Positions 26,192 through 35,300 of a stretch of DNA of 63,363 nt are shown in pieces. The DNA lies in assembly GCA_902780305.1 (NCBI GenBank), contig CACZFB010000010.1, forward strand, positions 1 to 63,363, written 5' to 3'. Position 1 is the stretch's first letter, and the number at the start of each line of letters is the position of its first letter. Below the pieces are notes generated by a model, which had not been told where the DNA came from, made no database searches, and saw only the letters and a program-made list of their open reading frames with translations. The position numbers were made by a program, and so were the translations under genes. Source of the DNA: an uncultured Coriobacteriaceae bacterium. Lineage in GTDB: Bacteria; Actinomycetota; Coriobacteriia; Coriobacteriales; Atopobiaceae.

Positions 26192-27061
26192 ATGCGCATC
26201 GACAGCATTCTGGCACGCAAGCAAACGTTCTCGTTCGAGATCTTCCCGCCGCGCGGCGAACTGCCGGTGGAGCAGGCGGCGAGCATCGCAGGCGAGATGA
26301 GTGCCGACAAGCCCGACTGGATTAGCGTGACCTTCTCGGCGGGTGGCACGGGCAACAGCGCGAACACGGCCGCCATTGCCAGCCGCATACAGGACGAGAC
26401 GGGCACCTGTTCGCTCGCGCACCTTACCTGCCTGGGCTCGAGCCGTGACGACGTGGACGAGTACGTGGGCAAGCTGCGCGACGGTGGCGTCCACAACGTG
26501 CTGGCGCTGCGAGGCGATCGGGCGCCCGGGCGCGAGGTTATCGACTTCGCCTACGCCACCCAGCTCGTGCGGCACCTCAAGGATACGGCGCCGTGGCTGT
26601 GTGTGGGAGCGGCGTGCTATCCCGAGGGACATCTGGAGGCGCCGAGCCTTATTGCCGACATCGAGCACCTTAAGGAGAAGCAGGACGCCGGTGCGGACTT
26701 TTTGGTTACGCAGCTGTTCTTCGACAACGAGCTGTTCTATCGTTTTCGCGAGGCGTGCGTGCGGGCGCGCATAAAGATTCCCATTACCGTGGGCATCATG
26801 CCGTTTACCAGCACCAAGCAGATCCAGCGCATGGCGTTTACCTGCGGCGCCACCATTCCGGCGGCCGTCATCAAGCGCCTTGCAGCGGCCGGGGACGATC
26901 CCGCAAGCCAGGCGCAGGCGGGCATCGAGTACGCGTGCGAGCAGCTGCGTGACCTCGCCGCCAACGGCGTGGACGGCCTGCACGTGTACAGCATGAACAA
27001 GCCGGCCGTCGCCCACGCCACACGCGTGGCGCTGCAGGAGTGTGGCTACCTTGGCACATAG
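26192..27061 (+). CDS. metF: Methylenetetrahydrofolate reductase
   Basis: 289 residues, the bacterial MetF size. The FAD-dependent TIM barrel begins FSFEIFPPRG (catalytic Glu in FEIFPP). Further family landmarks are VTFSAGG, HLTCLG, LALRGD, and DFLVTQLFFDN. It reduces 5,10-methylene-THF to 5-methyl-THF, the methyl donor for the metH product encoded at 40 kb. ATG 26192 has GGAAGGAG at ideal spacing. It overlaps the next gene (methionine synthase reactivation domain) by 20 bases, indicating translational coupling. Confidence 0.96.
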   Translation: MRIDSILARKQTFSFEIFPPRGELPVEQAASIAGEMSADKPDWISVTFSAGGTGNSANTAAIASRIQDETGTCSLAHLTCLGSSRDDVDEYVGKLRDGGVHNVLALRGDRAPGREVIDFAYATQLVRHLKDTAPWLCVGAACYPEGHLEAPSLIADIEHLKEKQDAGADFLVTQLFFDNELFYRFREACVRARIKIPITVGIMPFTSTKQIQRMAFTCGATIPAAVIKRLAAAGDDPASQAQAGIEYACEQLRDLAANGVDGLHVYSMNKPAVAHATRVALQECGYLGT

Positions 27062-27683
27062 CGAGCCGCTTCGCTATTTGGGTTACTCCGGTCAGGAGCT
27101 TTCGCCCGAGCTCGAGGCACGCATCGACGCGATGGAGGCGCGCTGCCTGGAGGTGGCGCGACCCGCGTCCACGAGCAGGGCGTTCACGTTCGAAGAGCTG
27201 CCGCTGGAGCTGCCAGGAGACGACATTGCCCGGCATCTGAGAGGAGCTGTGGAGGTAACGCTCTTTGCCGTAACGCTGGGGCTTGGCGTTGACCGAGAGC
27301 TCAGGCGCCTGTCGCTAACCGACCCGTTGGACCAGGTGCTGTTCGACGCGGCGGCGACCTGGGCCATCGAGCGCGAGGCGGACCGCATGGAGGCGCAGAT
27401 GCGCTCGGACGCGGCTGCGCGTGGTCTCTTTTGCAGCTGGAGATTCTCGCCGGGGTACGGCGACCTGCCGCTCGACGTCCAGCCCGCCCTGCTGGCGGTG
27501 CTCGACGCCACGCGCAGGCTGGGCATTACGCTAACCCCCAGCAACCTTATGGTGCCCACCAAGAGCGTTACGGCCATCGTGGGCCTGCATCCCACCCCGC
27601 AGCCGGGGCTGGCCTCATCGTGCGCGGTCTGCTCGCTCGCGGAGTTCTGCACGCTGCGAGCGAGTGGCGTACGCTGCGTGTAG
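27042..27683 (+). CDS. Stand-alone methionine synthase activation domain protein
   Basis: 213 residues, GTG start inside the metF end (a TTG at 27051 is possible). It matches the vitamin B12-dependent methionine synthase reactivation domain family: SWRFSPGYGDLPLDVQ is the characteristic motif, with NLMVPTKSVTAIVGL downstream and a C-terminal cysteine group CAVCSLAEFCTLR. In E. coli MetH this domain binds AdoMet and remethylates oxidised cobalamin. The metH gene at 40 kb ends after its B12-binding domain, so this protein is the obvious partner in trans. The cysteine cluster is not found in E. coli MetH and may bind a metal. Confidence 0.88.
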   Translation: MATLAHSEPLRYLGYSGQELSPELEARIDAMEARCLEVARPASTSRAFTFEELPLELPGDDIARHLRGAVEVTLFAVTLGLGVDRELRRLSLTDPLDQVLFDAAATWAIEREADRMEAQMRSDAAARGLFCSWRFSPGYGDLPLDVQPALLAVLDATRRLGITLTPSNLMVPTKSVTAIVGLHPTPQPGLASSCAVCSLAEFCTLRASGVRCV

Positions 27684-27746
27684 CCATTGGGGGATCGTTC
27701 CTCCAGCGCTTGGCGTGGTATCGTGTAGCACCAGAAGCATAAAGGA

Positions 27747-28058
27747 CTACAGCAAATGCGCATAGTCACGCGAACCGTGCACGATGTTCGTAATCACGAC
27801 CTCTTGCCGTGATGAATCCACAAGGTATAGGACGACATAGGGTTTGACCATGGCCTTCCTATAGCCGCGTGCGGCGAGTAAGCCGTCCTGAACGCGCTCA
27901 TGGGATTCGGGAAAGCTACGTGGGGTCGTAATGAGTCGCTCCACATCATCTAAGAGTCTTGCCGCGGCCTTGGACATGCCGAGCGTTTCGGTTAGGTAGT
28001 AGATAGCCACGTCAAGATCGCGTTGCGCATCTGGAGTCCAAAGGACGTTATAGCCCAT
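27747..28058 (-). CDS. RelE/ParE-type toxin
   Basis: 103 residues from ATG 28058, starting GYNVLWTPDAQRDLD, with typical RelE/ParE features: a helical hairpin rich in A/R, a PRSFPES turn, and a basic C-terminal sheet (YRKAMVKPYVVLYLVD; ITNIVHGSRDY). This superfamily includes ribosome-dependent mRNA interferases and gyrase inhibitors; sequence alone does not say which. The start overlaps the antitoxin stop by 11 bases, the usual antitoxin-first order. Confidence 0.9.
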   Translation of the reverse strand: MGYNVLWTPDAQRDLDVAIYYLTETLGMSKAAARLLDDVERLITTPRSFPESHERVQDGLLAARGYRKAMVKPYVVLYLVDSSRQEVVITNIVHGSRDYAHLL

Positions 28059-28314
28059 AGTGCTCACGCATCTGGTTGATGCCCATGGCGGCGTCGGTCG
28101 CGAGACCCTCATGCCACTGACACTCACTATGCGCAACTAATTGGTACAGCCTGTCCCGATCATTCGCATCTTTTAAGCGCTGCATCTCGTCATCGTTGAC
28201 GAGCCAGATGGCGGGCCGCCCGTTTTTCGTGACCAATATAGGTTCGTCCGCCTCTTGGCAAAGCCTCATGGTGGCGGTGGTGTTTTTAAGTTCACTGATT
28301 GGAATAGATGTCAT
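28048..28314 (-). CDS. Phd/YefM-type antitoxin
   Basis: 88 residues. The N-terminus SIPISELKNTTATMRLCQE followed by PILVTKNGRPAIWLVNDDE is the Phd/YefM DNA-binding and dimerisation fold. The C-terminal half is the likely toxin-neutralising segment. Upstream GGAGG precedes the ATG and an imperfect palindrome lies further upstream, suggesting autoregulation. Confidence 0.9.
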   Translation of the reverse strand: MTSIPISELKNTTATMRLCQEADEPILVTKNGRPAIWLVNDDEMQRLKDANDRDRLYQLVAHSECQWHEGLATDAAMGINQMREHYGL

Positions 28315-28330
28315 AGTACGCCTCCAATTC

Positions 28331-28347
28331 TGGGATAATTTTACCCA
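28331..28347 (-). promoter_or_regulatory. Candidate operator of the toxin-antitoxin pair
   Basis: TGGGATAATTTTACCCA is an imperfect palindrome 16 bases upstream of the antitoxin start, at the likely promoter (TAAAAT on the minus strand). Phd/YefM antitoxins commonly repress from such sites. Confidence 0.4.
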
Positions 28348-28521
28348 AAATATGTGTGGGGCGTCAAAGGGGGTGCGTGCAACTCGCCGCAGAAGGGCTA
28401 CCGAGCTGCAGCCAAACTGGCGTCACCGACACCTTCCCTCCTTGTCCACCAGCGCCGCTTTGCGCTGGCGGTGGCCTGGCGCTAAGCTGGGCAGGGGTTC
28501 GGCGGACCTTTGGAGGAGAGC

Positions 28522-29286
28522 ATGCCACACGAAGACGCGACGGACGCGCTGGGACGGGCCATGTACGGGCTCATCTGCTCGCGCGACGGCATATCCGCGC
28601 GCGAGATGGCCCGCGCGCTGGGGGCCACGCGCAAGGAGGTTGTCAACCAGCGTCTCTACACCTGCCCGTTCGTGCGCGACCTCTGCTACCACGACGACGC
28701 GTACCGATGGCACGGGCTCATCCGCCAGCGCTTCCCGCACGACGGGCTGCGCGACTTCTGCGGCTGGTACGGCTACGTCGACGAGTTCCTCGCGCAGACG
28801 GAGGACGAGTGGATGGACGAGCTGGTCTCCGGATGCCGACGCGTTGGGAGGAGCCTCAACGACACGCGGGGCCTCTTCCACTCGTTTGCGGACTGTCGGG
28901 AGGTGATGCGCGACGCCTTTGCGGACCTCGTTGGCTTTGGCGTGGCGTGCCAGCGGTGGGAGCTGGCGTTCGAGCTGCGGATCCGCCGCGCCAGGTGGGT
29001 GCGCATCTACGCGGACGCGCTGGTCGTCTGCCCGACGCACGCCTTCTCCCTGGAGTTCAAGATGAAGGACGCGATCGAGCCCGCGGAGGTGGCGCAGGCC
29101 GCCAAGTACGTCCCATGGCTGGAGGTCATCTTTGGGCGGGAGGTCGACGTCGTCCCCGCCCTCGTGCTCACGCGGGCGCGCGACCTGTACGCGCATGCCG
29201 GGCTTCCCGGTGGCGGGGAGCTGCCGGTCGCGTCCAAGGACATGCTGTTCAACGTGTTCGACGAGTACCTGGGGTTCTTGGGGTAG
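28522..29286 (+). CDS. Winged-helix plus PD-(D/E)XK nuclease-like protein
   Basis: 254 residues from ATG 28522 (GGAGGAG upstream). The N-terminus is helix-turn-helix-like (DGISAREMARALGATRKEV followed by a wing ending YRWHGL). The C-terminal half shows Asp165 in YADALVV, then Glu178 and Lys180 in SLEFKMKD, then a QAAKY helix: the spacing and order of a PD-(D/E)XK nuclease core. No signal peptide. It has its own upstream gap and lies between a toxin-antitoxin pair and an AbiE pair. Role is unknown; a defence or mobile-element nuclease is an inference from motif and context. Confidence 0.75.
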   Translation: MPHEDATDALGRAMYGLICSRDGISAREMARALGATRKEVVNQRLYTCPFVRDLCYHDDAYRWHGLIRQRFPHDGLRDFCGWYGYVDEFLAQTEDEWMDELVSGCRRVGRSLNDTRGLFHSFADCREVMRDAFADLVGFGVACQRWELAFELRIRRARWVRIYADALVVCPTHAFSLEFKMKDAIEPAEVAQAAKYVPWLEVIFGREVDVVPALVLTRARDLYAHAGLPGGGELPVASKDMLFNVFDEYLGFLG

Positions 29287-29749
29287 CGTCGGCGGCCGCG
29301 GGCTGTGGTGTCCGCTTGGGAAGAGGTACCTTTTGGTCCCATATCGAACGCTGCGCTCGTGACAATGGTTGCAAGGGGAGAGGAGCACGCATGATATACC
29401 CTTTGAATATTTGCGCGCGAAGTTGCCAGTGCGAGCACGGTGGTTTGCGCTGGCAGTTGCACAGTTGTTTGCGACCACTGTCGTAGACGTTTGCGGCTAT
29501 GCGTTGGCCGTCGTGGTTGTTCATGGTGCGTTCCCGCATGTTCACCTCGCCCATCTGGGTCCTGACGGCGTTGTGGGCTATGCGGTCCAGCGCTAAGTGG
29601 CGCGTTATGCAAAGTTCTAGCGGGCGCGACCGCCTGAACAGGGCCGATGTTCTTGCCAGCTTCGCATAGCGTGACGGTTCACAGCGGGCTCTTGACTGAT
29701 GGCTTTTCCGGTAGATCCAGATCCGCGCGGACGTGAGGGCGGGAATCGC
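29287..29749. other. 463-base gap: repeat arm and possible coding relics
   Basis: Contains TCCGCTTGGGAAGAGGTACC (from about 29311), a single arm of the 78-base palindrome at 47523. On the minus strand from about 29600 to 29390 an open stretch reads ALDRIAHNAVRTQMG and NNHDGQRIAANVYDSG; it looks protein-like but matches no family I recognise and has no clear start. No confident gene. The gap follows the nuclease-like gene and precedes the convergent AbiEii stop. Confidence 0.4.
29391..29486 (+). CDS. Possible 31-residue cysteine-rich small ORF
   Basis: ATG 29391 is preceded by GGAGAGGAG at acceptable spacing and reads 31 codons to TAG. It has four Cys. No family recognised; it overlaps an opposite-strand open stretch, so either one or neither may be real. 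Confidence 0.2.
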   Translation: MIYPLNICARSCQCEHGGLRWQLHSCLRPLS

Positions 29750-30529
29750 TCACAGGAGCGAGAGGAGCGCCCGGTCGACAAGGGCACCTGCCTCGAGCGC
29801 GTCGTAGCCGCAGCTCTCGGCGCCTCCCAGAATGAGCTTGTCGCAGTCGTGGCGGAACTCATGGTCGGCGAGCTTCTGGTCGAGGTTGGTCCGCATGAGC
29901 CTGGCGGTGACGCCCTCCGGCCTGTAGGCGGGGAACGCTGCGACGATCGAGGCGGGCTCCAGCTCCAACACGGTCAGCGCGAGCCAGAGGTCGAAGAGGT
30001 CCCTTCCCTTCGAGCGCTGGTACAGGGCGCGCAGCTTTGTAGCGACCAGCTCCTCGGCTTGGAAGGTCGGGATGTCCTGGCGGCACTCGCACCAGGGGCT
30101 TGCGACGTCGAGTGTCCTACTGGCGAGGGGCAGCATAGGCGACCTCTCGAAGGTGTTGATCTCTATCTTGATCTTGCCCCTCCTGCCCGACGCGGTCGGG
30201 TAGCGCCAGAACACCTTCGGGTGCTGGCCCATCTGCGTCCTCACGACGTAACCGAGTCCCTTGCCCATGTCGGTGAGGCGCCTCATGATAGCGCCGATGC
30301 CGCCCGTCGTGGTCCTCACGTAGTCGAGGTCCTCGCTGTAGCGGAAGGGGCGGGGGAGGTAGAGCTTGTGGAGGGCAGTGCCACCCCGGATTACGAGCTC
30401 TCTGCCGAGCAAGTCGTCGGAGGCTATCACGCAGATCGCCTGCGCGAGGAGGAGGTCCTGCTCAACCTGGTCGGAATCCGGCCAGGGGTGCGCGAGCGAC
30501 CAGTTCGTGATCACGTTCTGGGGAATCAT
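29750..30529 (-). CDS. abiEii: AbiEii-type nucleotidyltransferase toxin
   Basis: 259 residues. The DNA polymerase beta-like nucleotidyltransferase signature RGGTALHKLYL (GGT at 49-51) is followed by RYSEDLDYVR (65-70), the two-Asp metal site; later FQAEELVATKLRALYQRSKGRDLFDLW matches the family's conserved K...RDxxD helix. Known AbiEii toxins are cytostatic and give abortive phage infection in pair with AbiEi. The start overlaps the antitoxin stop (ATGA). Confidence 0.92.
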   Translation of the reverse strand: MIPQNVITNWSLAHPWPDSDQVEQDLLLAQAICVIASDDLLGRELVIRGGTALHKLYLPRPFRYSEDLDYVRTTTGGIGAIMRRLTDMGKGLGYVVRTQMGQHPKVFWRYPTASGRRGKIKIEINTFERSPMLPLASRTLDVASPWCECRQDIPTFQAEELVATKLRALYQRSKGRDLFDLWLALTVLELEPASIVAAFPAYRPEGVTARLMRTNLDQKLADHEFRHDCDKLILGGAESCGYDALEAGALVDRALLSLL

Positions 30530-31347
30530 AGGTCTGGCTCCACCTTCCTGTTCACGTTTATCATCCAGCGGGCGCTGACGTCGGAGGTGCGGCCGTCGTA
30601 CGGGGAGAGGAGCGACGGGTTTGCGGCCGTGCCGGCGGCGAGGCGCTCCAGCGGTTCGAGCCCGCTCTCGCCCGCGACCTCATCCAGGAACCAGCCCACC
30701 CTGCGGACGGCGGCGTTCGAGTGCGCGGGTGCGGCGGTGAGCACGTCCGCGAGGTAGCCCGCGTTCTCCCACGCGAGCTCCGCGATTACGGTGGCCGCGT
30801 TATCGACGCCCCCCGCCTCGCCTATGTCCTCGGCGACGTCGAGCATGGTGGCGCCTGGCGTCGATGCGGTCAGCATGCCCGAGGGCGACGCCACCCGCGC
30901 CGTGGGGATGAGCCCCACGGAGCCGCGCGTGAGGAAGTGCAGGCGGGACCTGCCGACGGCTCGGTCCGCGACGTGCCTGTCCGCCGCCACCTGGACGACC
31001 TGCGGTGCTTGGTGGCTCGCGCCGTGCAGGGCGGCGGCGCTCAGCCAGCCGACGTAGTAGCCCGTCCCGAGGTGGGCCATGAGGGCGTCGAGGTACGCCG
31101 CCGGCTCCGGCGCGCCCCACTCCATGCGGTCGGGGGGTACTGGGACCCACAGGCCCCTGGAGGGGGACACCATTCGCCCGCGCGCCCTCACTGCCGCCAT
31201 GCGCTGCCTCACTTGTCCCTTGGGGACGCCTATCAGCTTGGCGGCCTCGTCCGTGGTGATCGCGGCTATGCCGTGCGAGAGGAGCCAATCTGGGAGGTGC
31301 CTGGCCGCCACCGGGATCTCGTCCCTGTATGTCAGAGCTATATCCAT
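30526..31347 (-). CDS. abiEi: AbiEi-type antitoxin/transcriptional repressor
   Basis: 273 residues. An N-terminal winged helix (GIAAITTDEAAKLIGVPKG, QVRQRMAAVRARGRMV) is followed by the AbiEi C-terminal domain (LGTGYYVGWLSAAALHGASHQ). Known AbiEi proteins neutralise AbiEii and bind inverted repeats at their own promoter. Start set at ATG 31347 from the domain boundary. No Shine-Dalgarno is visible upstream (TTACTTTAGCGCAT), so the message may be leaderless or the start may differ by a few codons. Upstream open frame has no homology. Confidence 0.88.
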   Translation of the reverse strand: MDIALTYRDEIPVAARHLPDWLLSHGIAAITTDEAAKLIGVPKGQVRQRMAAVRARGRMVSPSRGLWVPVPPDRMEWGAPEPAAYLDALMAHLGTGYYVGWLSAAALHGASHQAPQVVQVAADRHVADRAVGRSRLHFLTRGSVGLIPTARVASPSGMLTASTPGATMLDVAEDIGEAGGVDNAATVIAELAWENAGYLADVLTAAPAHSNAAVRRVGWFLDEVAGESGLEPLERLAAGTAANPSLLSPYDGRTSDVSARWMINVNRKVEPDL

Positions 31348-31591
31348 ATGCGCTAAAGTAACACGATTCGATACGTTGGGCAATATGAGGTTTTGCCAGC
31401 CTTGCCATGACCATGACTCTCTCCGAGCTCGCACGACTCCAGCCGATGGCGGCACGGGCTCCTTGTCCCGGGCGGCCGGCGTGCTCGGAGGCGGGGAGTG
31501 GGTTGTGCTGGTACCGTTGTCGAGAAGCTGGCGTCGCGTCTTTGGACGGGTGCCTGGGCGAAGATTGGATTGGCTTGGCCCGGAGCCGGTC

Positions 31592-31805
31592 GCATGGGGG
31601 CGGCGTCCATGACTTGCCCGGGCTTGTGCTCGAGGTGGTTGGTCACGTTGTGCGACGCGACGTAAGCCCGATGGCCCCTGCAGAAGGCGGTGTAGCTCTT
31701 GGGCACGGGATCCTTCGCGGTGGACTGGTCCCACTCCTCCCAGAGGGCCAGCAGCGTGACGCCGTCGCGCTGGAGCTCGCCGTGGACGTAGTCGTAGTTG
31801 GCCTC
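31592..31805 (-). pseudogene. IS21-family transposase (istA) fragment
   Basis: A minus-strand reading of about 71 codons includes EANYDYVHGELQRDGVTLLA, then SYTAFCRGHRAYVA and TNHLEHKPGQVMDAAPM, the conserved stretch that in intact IstA leads into the catalytic core (GQxMQxDW). Here the reading diverges just where the first catalytic Asp should follow, and no N- or C-terminal remainder or istB is present. It is a dead relic at the edge of the AbiE/toxin-antitoxin patch. Confidence 0.75.
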
Positions 31806-31986
31806 CTGCTGGCTTCCTGGCTACGCTTGGGAGCATGTGGAGGGCTTTTCGGACGCTGAGGTAGAAAAGCTGCAAGAGGTCATTGAGTCCTGTGCCTGTT
31901 GTGAGTCGAGTTCGTTGCCATGGCTGGGGGATTGCGTTCCTGTTGCATGCGCATCCTCGGCAGGATAAGCCCTTGCAAGGCTTTTT

Positions 31987-32009
31987 CACGGGTTACCCCC
32001 ACTTGATTG
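31987..32009. repeat. Dispersed GGGTTACCCCC palindrome, copy 3 (partial)
   Basis: CGGGTTACCCCCACTTGATTGGC: centre and right arm of the family are kept, left arm lost. Located between the IS21 relic and the leader of the second ChW surface-protein gene. Confidence 0.5.
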
Positions 32010-32135
32010 GCTGCCGACGACCAAAATCAGCGTGGCTTGTGGCCGACGGTAAAAAGTAACCTTTTTATCCTCTTTCGCCGTGGAAAACGGGCCGTGACTC
32101 GGTCATTCGCCACGGTCCGTGTTAGTATTGATATA

Positions 32136-32241
32136 CCAAGACAAACCAATTTGCCTGTTTGTTTTCCAAGTCTTTCCGAGAGACAGGTGAGGGCGCTCTT
32201 TGCCCCCGTCCCTCTCGGAAGAGGCGCATGGTTTGTCTTGG
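32136..32241 (+). ncRNA. Structured 5' leader of the CAP/ChW surface-protein gene
   Basis: An exact 12-base long-range stem CCAAGACAAACC (32136-32147) / GGTTTGTCTTGG (32230-32241) encloses a second exact 9-base stem TTCCGAGAG (32174-32182) / CTCTCGGAA (32212-32220). A TAGTAT -10-like box at 32123-32128 would start transcription close to the outer stem. There is no T-run after the outer stem, so it is not a simple terminator. The start codon lies about 95 bases further on. No known riboswitch class recognised. Confidence 0.45.
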
Positions 32242-32336
32242 CGGACTGGCGAGAGCGTCCCTCCGTTGGCCATAGGGGTATCTGCGGCGCCAATCGCCGT
32301 CCAGTCATCGTCACTTGGGCGAGAGGGGACACGGAC

Positions 32337-35300
32337 ATGGGGAACGCAACACGCCATCACGCACGTGCCGCCCTGAGCGTCGCGCTGTCGGTGGTGCTCG
32401 CCCTGGGCGGCGTGCCGACGGCGGCGCTGGCCGAGGCAGCCGAAGAGGTCGAGGTCACCGTGCAGGACGCAACCGCGCCCCACTCCGTCCAGACGGCCAC
32501 CATCGCCGAGGGCACGGCCGGCGGATGCTCGTGGAGCATCGACGCCGACGGCAGGCTCGACGTGTGGCCCACCGACGGCGGGTCCGGCACGCTTGACGCC
32601 AGGACTGCGTCGACCTCCTGGTCGAGCTACAACGACCGGATAAAGACCGTTGTCGTTGCGGCGGGAACGCGTGCGACCGACCTCGCCGGCATGTTCTACG
32701 GGCAGCAGGCCCTCGTGTCGGCCGACCTCTCCGGGCTCGACACCACGGGTGCCGTGAGCGCGAACGGGATGTTCCAGGGCTGCCGATCGCTCGAGTCGGT
32801 CACCTTCGGCGACGGGTGGAACACCTCCTCCGTCACGGACTTCGGGGCTATGTTCGATGGGTGCGAGTCCCTCTCGCTGCTCGATGCCAGCGGATGGAGC
32901 CTCGCGAGCGCCCAGTCGGCGCCATACATGTTCTACAACTGCGGGTCGCTCAAGTCGCTGTCCCTCTCGGGCGAGGGCGGCGGGTCGCTGAGGTCCGCGC
33001 AGAGCATGTTCGCGGGATGCTCGTCGCTCGAAACGCTCAACCTCTCGGCCGTAAAGTTCGGCGGCGACTCGGCGAGCGAGCTCTACACCACGTTCCAGGG
33101 CTGCACGTCCCTCGCGTCCTTCACCATGGGCGAGGCGCTGTACCAGGGCAAGTGGGGATCGCTGATGAACGAGTCGCGCCTTCCCGCCCCCACCGCCGCA
33201 AACGGCATGTGGTTCTCCACGGCCGACAACGCGTGGATGACCAACGCACAGATCGCCGAGCGTGGCTCGAAGGCGGACACGCTGCTCGACCACGACCCGA
33301 ACCCCGCGCCTGCGAAGACCGACATCTCTTCGGCGCAGGTCTCCGGCGCGGATGGCTGGACCTACGACGGGACGACGCACGGCGTGGCCCCCGTGGTTAC
33401 GCTGGGGGGCAAGACGCTCGCCGTGGGCACGGACTACACCCTCTCCGGCGACACCACGGCCCGCGACCAGGGGACGTACTCGGTCACCGTCACGGGCATC
33501 GGCTCATACGAGGGCAGCGTGACGTGCTCCTACACCGTGGCCCGCAAGGCCGTTACCGTGAGGGCCGACGACAAGTCCAAGCGGCAGGGTGAGCCCGATC
33601 CCGTGCTCACGGCGACGGTCAGCGGGACGCTCGGCTCCGACATGGTCTCCTACACGCTCTCGCGCGACCCCGGCGGCGGGGCTGGCAGTTACGCTATTAC
33701 GCCCTCGGGTCAGGCCACGCAGGGCAACTACTCCGTTACGTTCCAGGCCGGGACCCTCACCGTAACCGCGGTGACGCCCGCAAAGACGAGCATCGCCGGC
33801 GCGACCGTCACCGTAGGCGGCTGGACCTACGACGGGACGACGCACGGCGCGACCCCCACGGTCACGCTGGGAGGCAAGACGCTTGCCGTGGGCACCGACT
33901 ACACGCTCTCCGGCGACACCTCCGCCACCGGCGCGGGCGAGTACGAGCTGGTCGTCACTGGCTCGGGCGACTACGAGGGTGAGGTGCGGGTGTCCTACTC
34001 GGTGGCCCGCAAGGCAGCTACCGTGAGGGCCGACGACAAGTCCAAGCGACAGGGCGAGCCCGACCCCGAGCTCACGGCGACGGTGAGCGGGACGCTCGGC
34101 ACCGACGTAGTGGCCTACACGCTCTCCCGCACCCCAGGTGACGAGCCAGGGTCGTACGAGATAACGCCCTTCGGCGATGCGGTCCAGGACAACTACGCGG
34201 TGACCTTCGCGAAGGGGACGCTCATCGTGGCGGCCGCCGACGAGAGCGACGAGATCGCGAGGCTCAGGGGCGAGCTGGAGCAGGCGAAGGCCGCGCGCGA
34301 CGCTGCCCAGAGGACCTACGATGCCGCGGCCGACGCCGCAGTCGCGGCCGAAGGCGCCGAGGTCATCGCCCAGCGTACCGCGGAGCTTCAGGCCGAGGTC
34401 ACTGCGGCAGACGCAGAGCTCGCCGCCGCGACCTTCGCGCTCGATACCGCCGGGCAGGTGTTCAACAGCGCCCAGGCGGCCTATAACAACGCCGTCACCG
34501 ACAAGAGCAACGCCGACGCCGCAGTGGCTACTGCCGAGACGAAGGTCACCGCAGCCCAGGCCAAGGTCGATGCCGCCGCGGCAGATGTCGCCAAGCAGGC
34601 CGCCATCGACGCCGCCCAGGCCGAGCTGGACGCTGCCAACGCCGAGCTGACCGCCGCCACGCAGCGTGCCACGAAGGCTCAGGCCGACCTCGCCGCGGCA
34701 AACGCAGCCAAGCAGGCTGCCCAGGACAAGGTCGACGCCCAGACCGAGGTCGTCCGCCAGGCCGCCGAGGCAGCCGCGAACGCCACGTCCGCCACCGTCG
34801 ACGAGCTCGACGGCATCGAGTACACCAAGGGAAGCCTTGGCCTCATGCAGTGGCTCGCCACGCAGACCGACGCCAACGGAAGCAACTACGACACCTCCGT
34901 CGCGCAGGGAATTCTGACTGACGGAAAGTATTACGTCATCAACAATCATGGAAAAAGAAAAGACGAGGACCTAAACGAGGAGGTCCAGCGGTATCCGTCA
35001 AACACGGACGTGGATCCCGAATACAAGAAGTATGTGGACGAGTATCTGTGCTACACCGACCTCGGTGCCGAGGGCGACGCCACCAGCCTAGAGAACGTGC
35101 GGACAGCCATCCAGATGATGCGGGAAGCCAACGAGGTCCGCGCCTATCACAACTCGCTCTTCGGTCTATCTCCCGAGAATCCGACAGTTCATGTGACCAA
35201 CGATCTTGGTCAACCACTCTATGATGCAAACAACGAAGCCATCATCTTCCACTATCTGGCACCTCTCAATGTCAGCGCTTATGCAATGGCCGCTTCTGAG

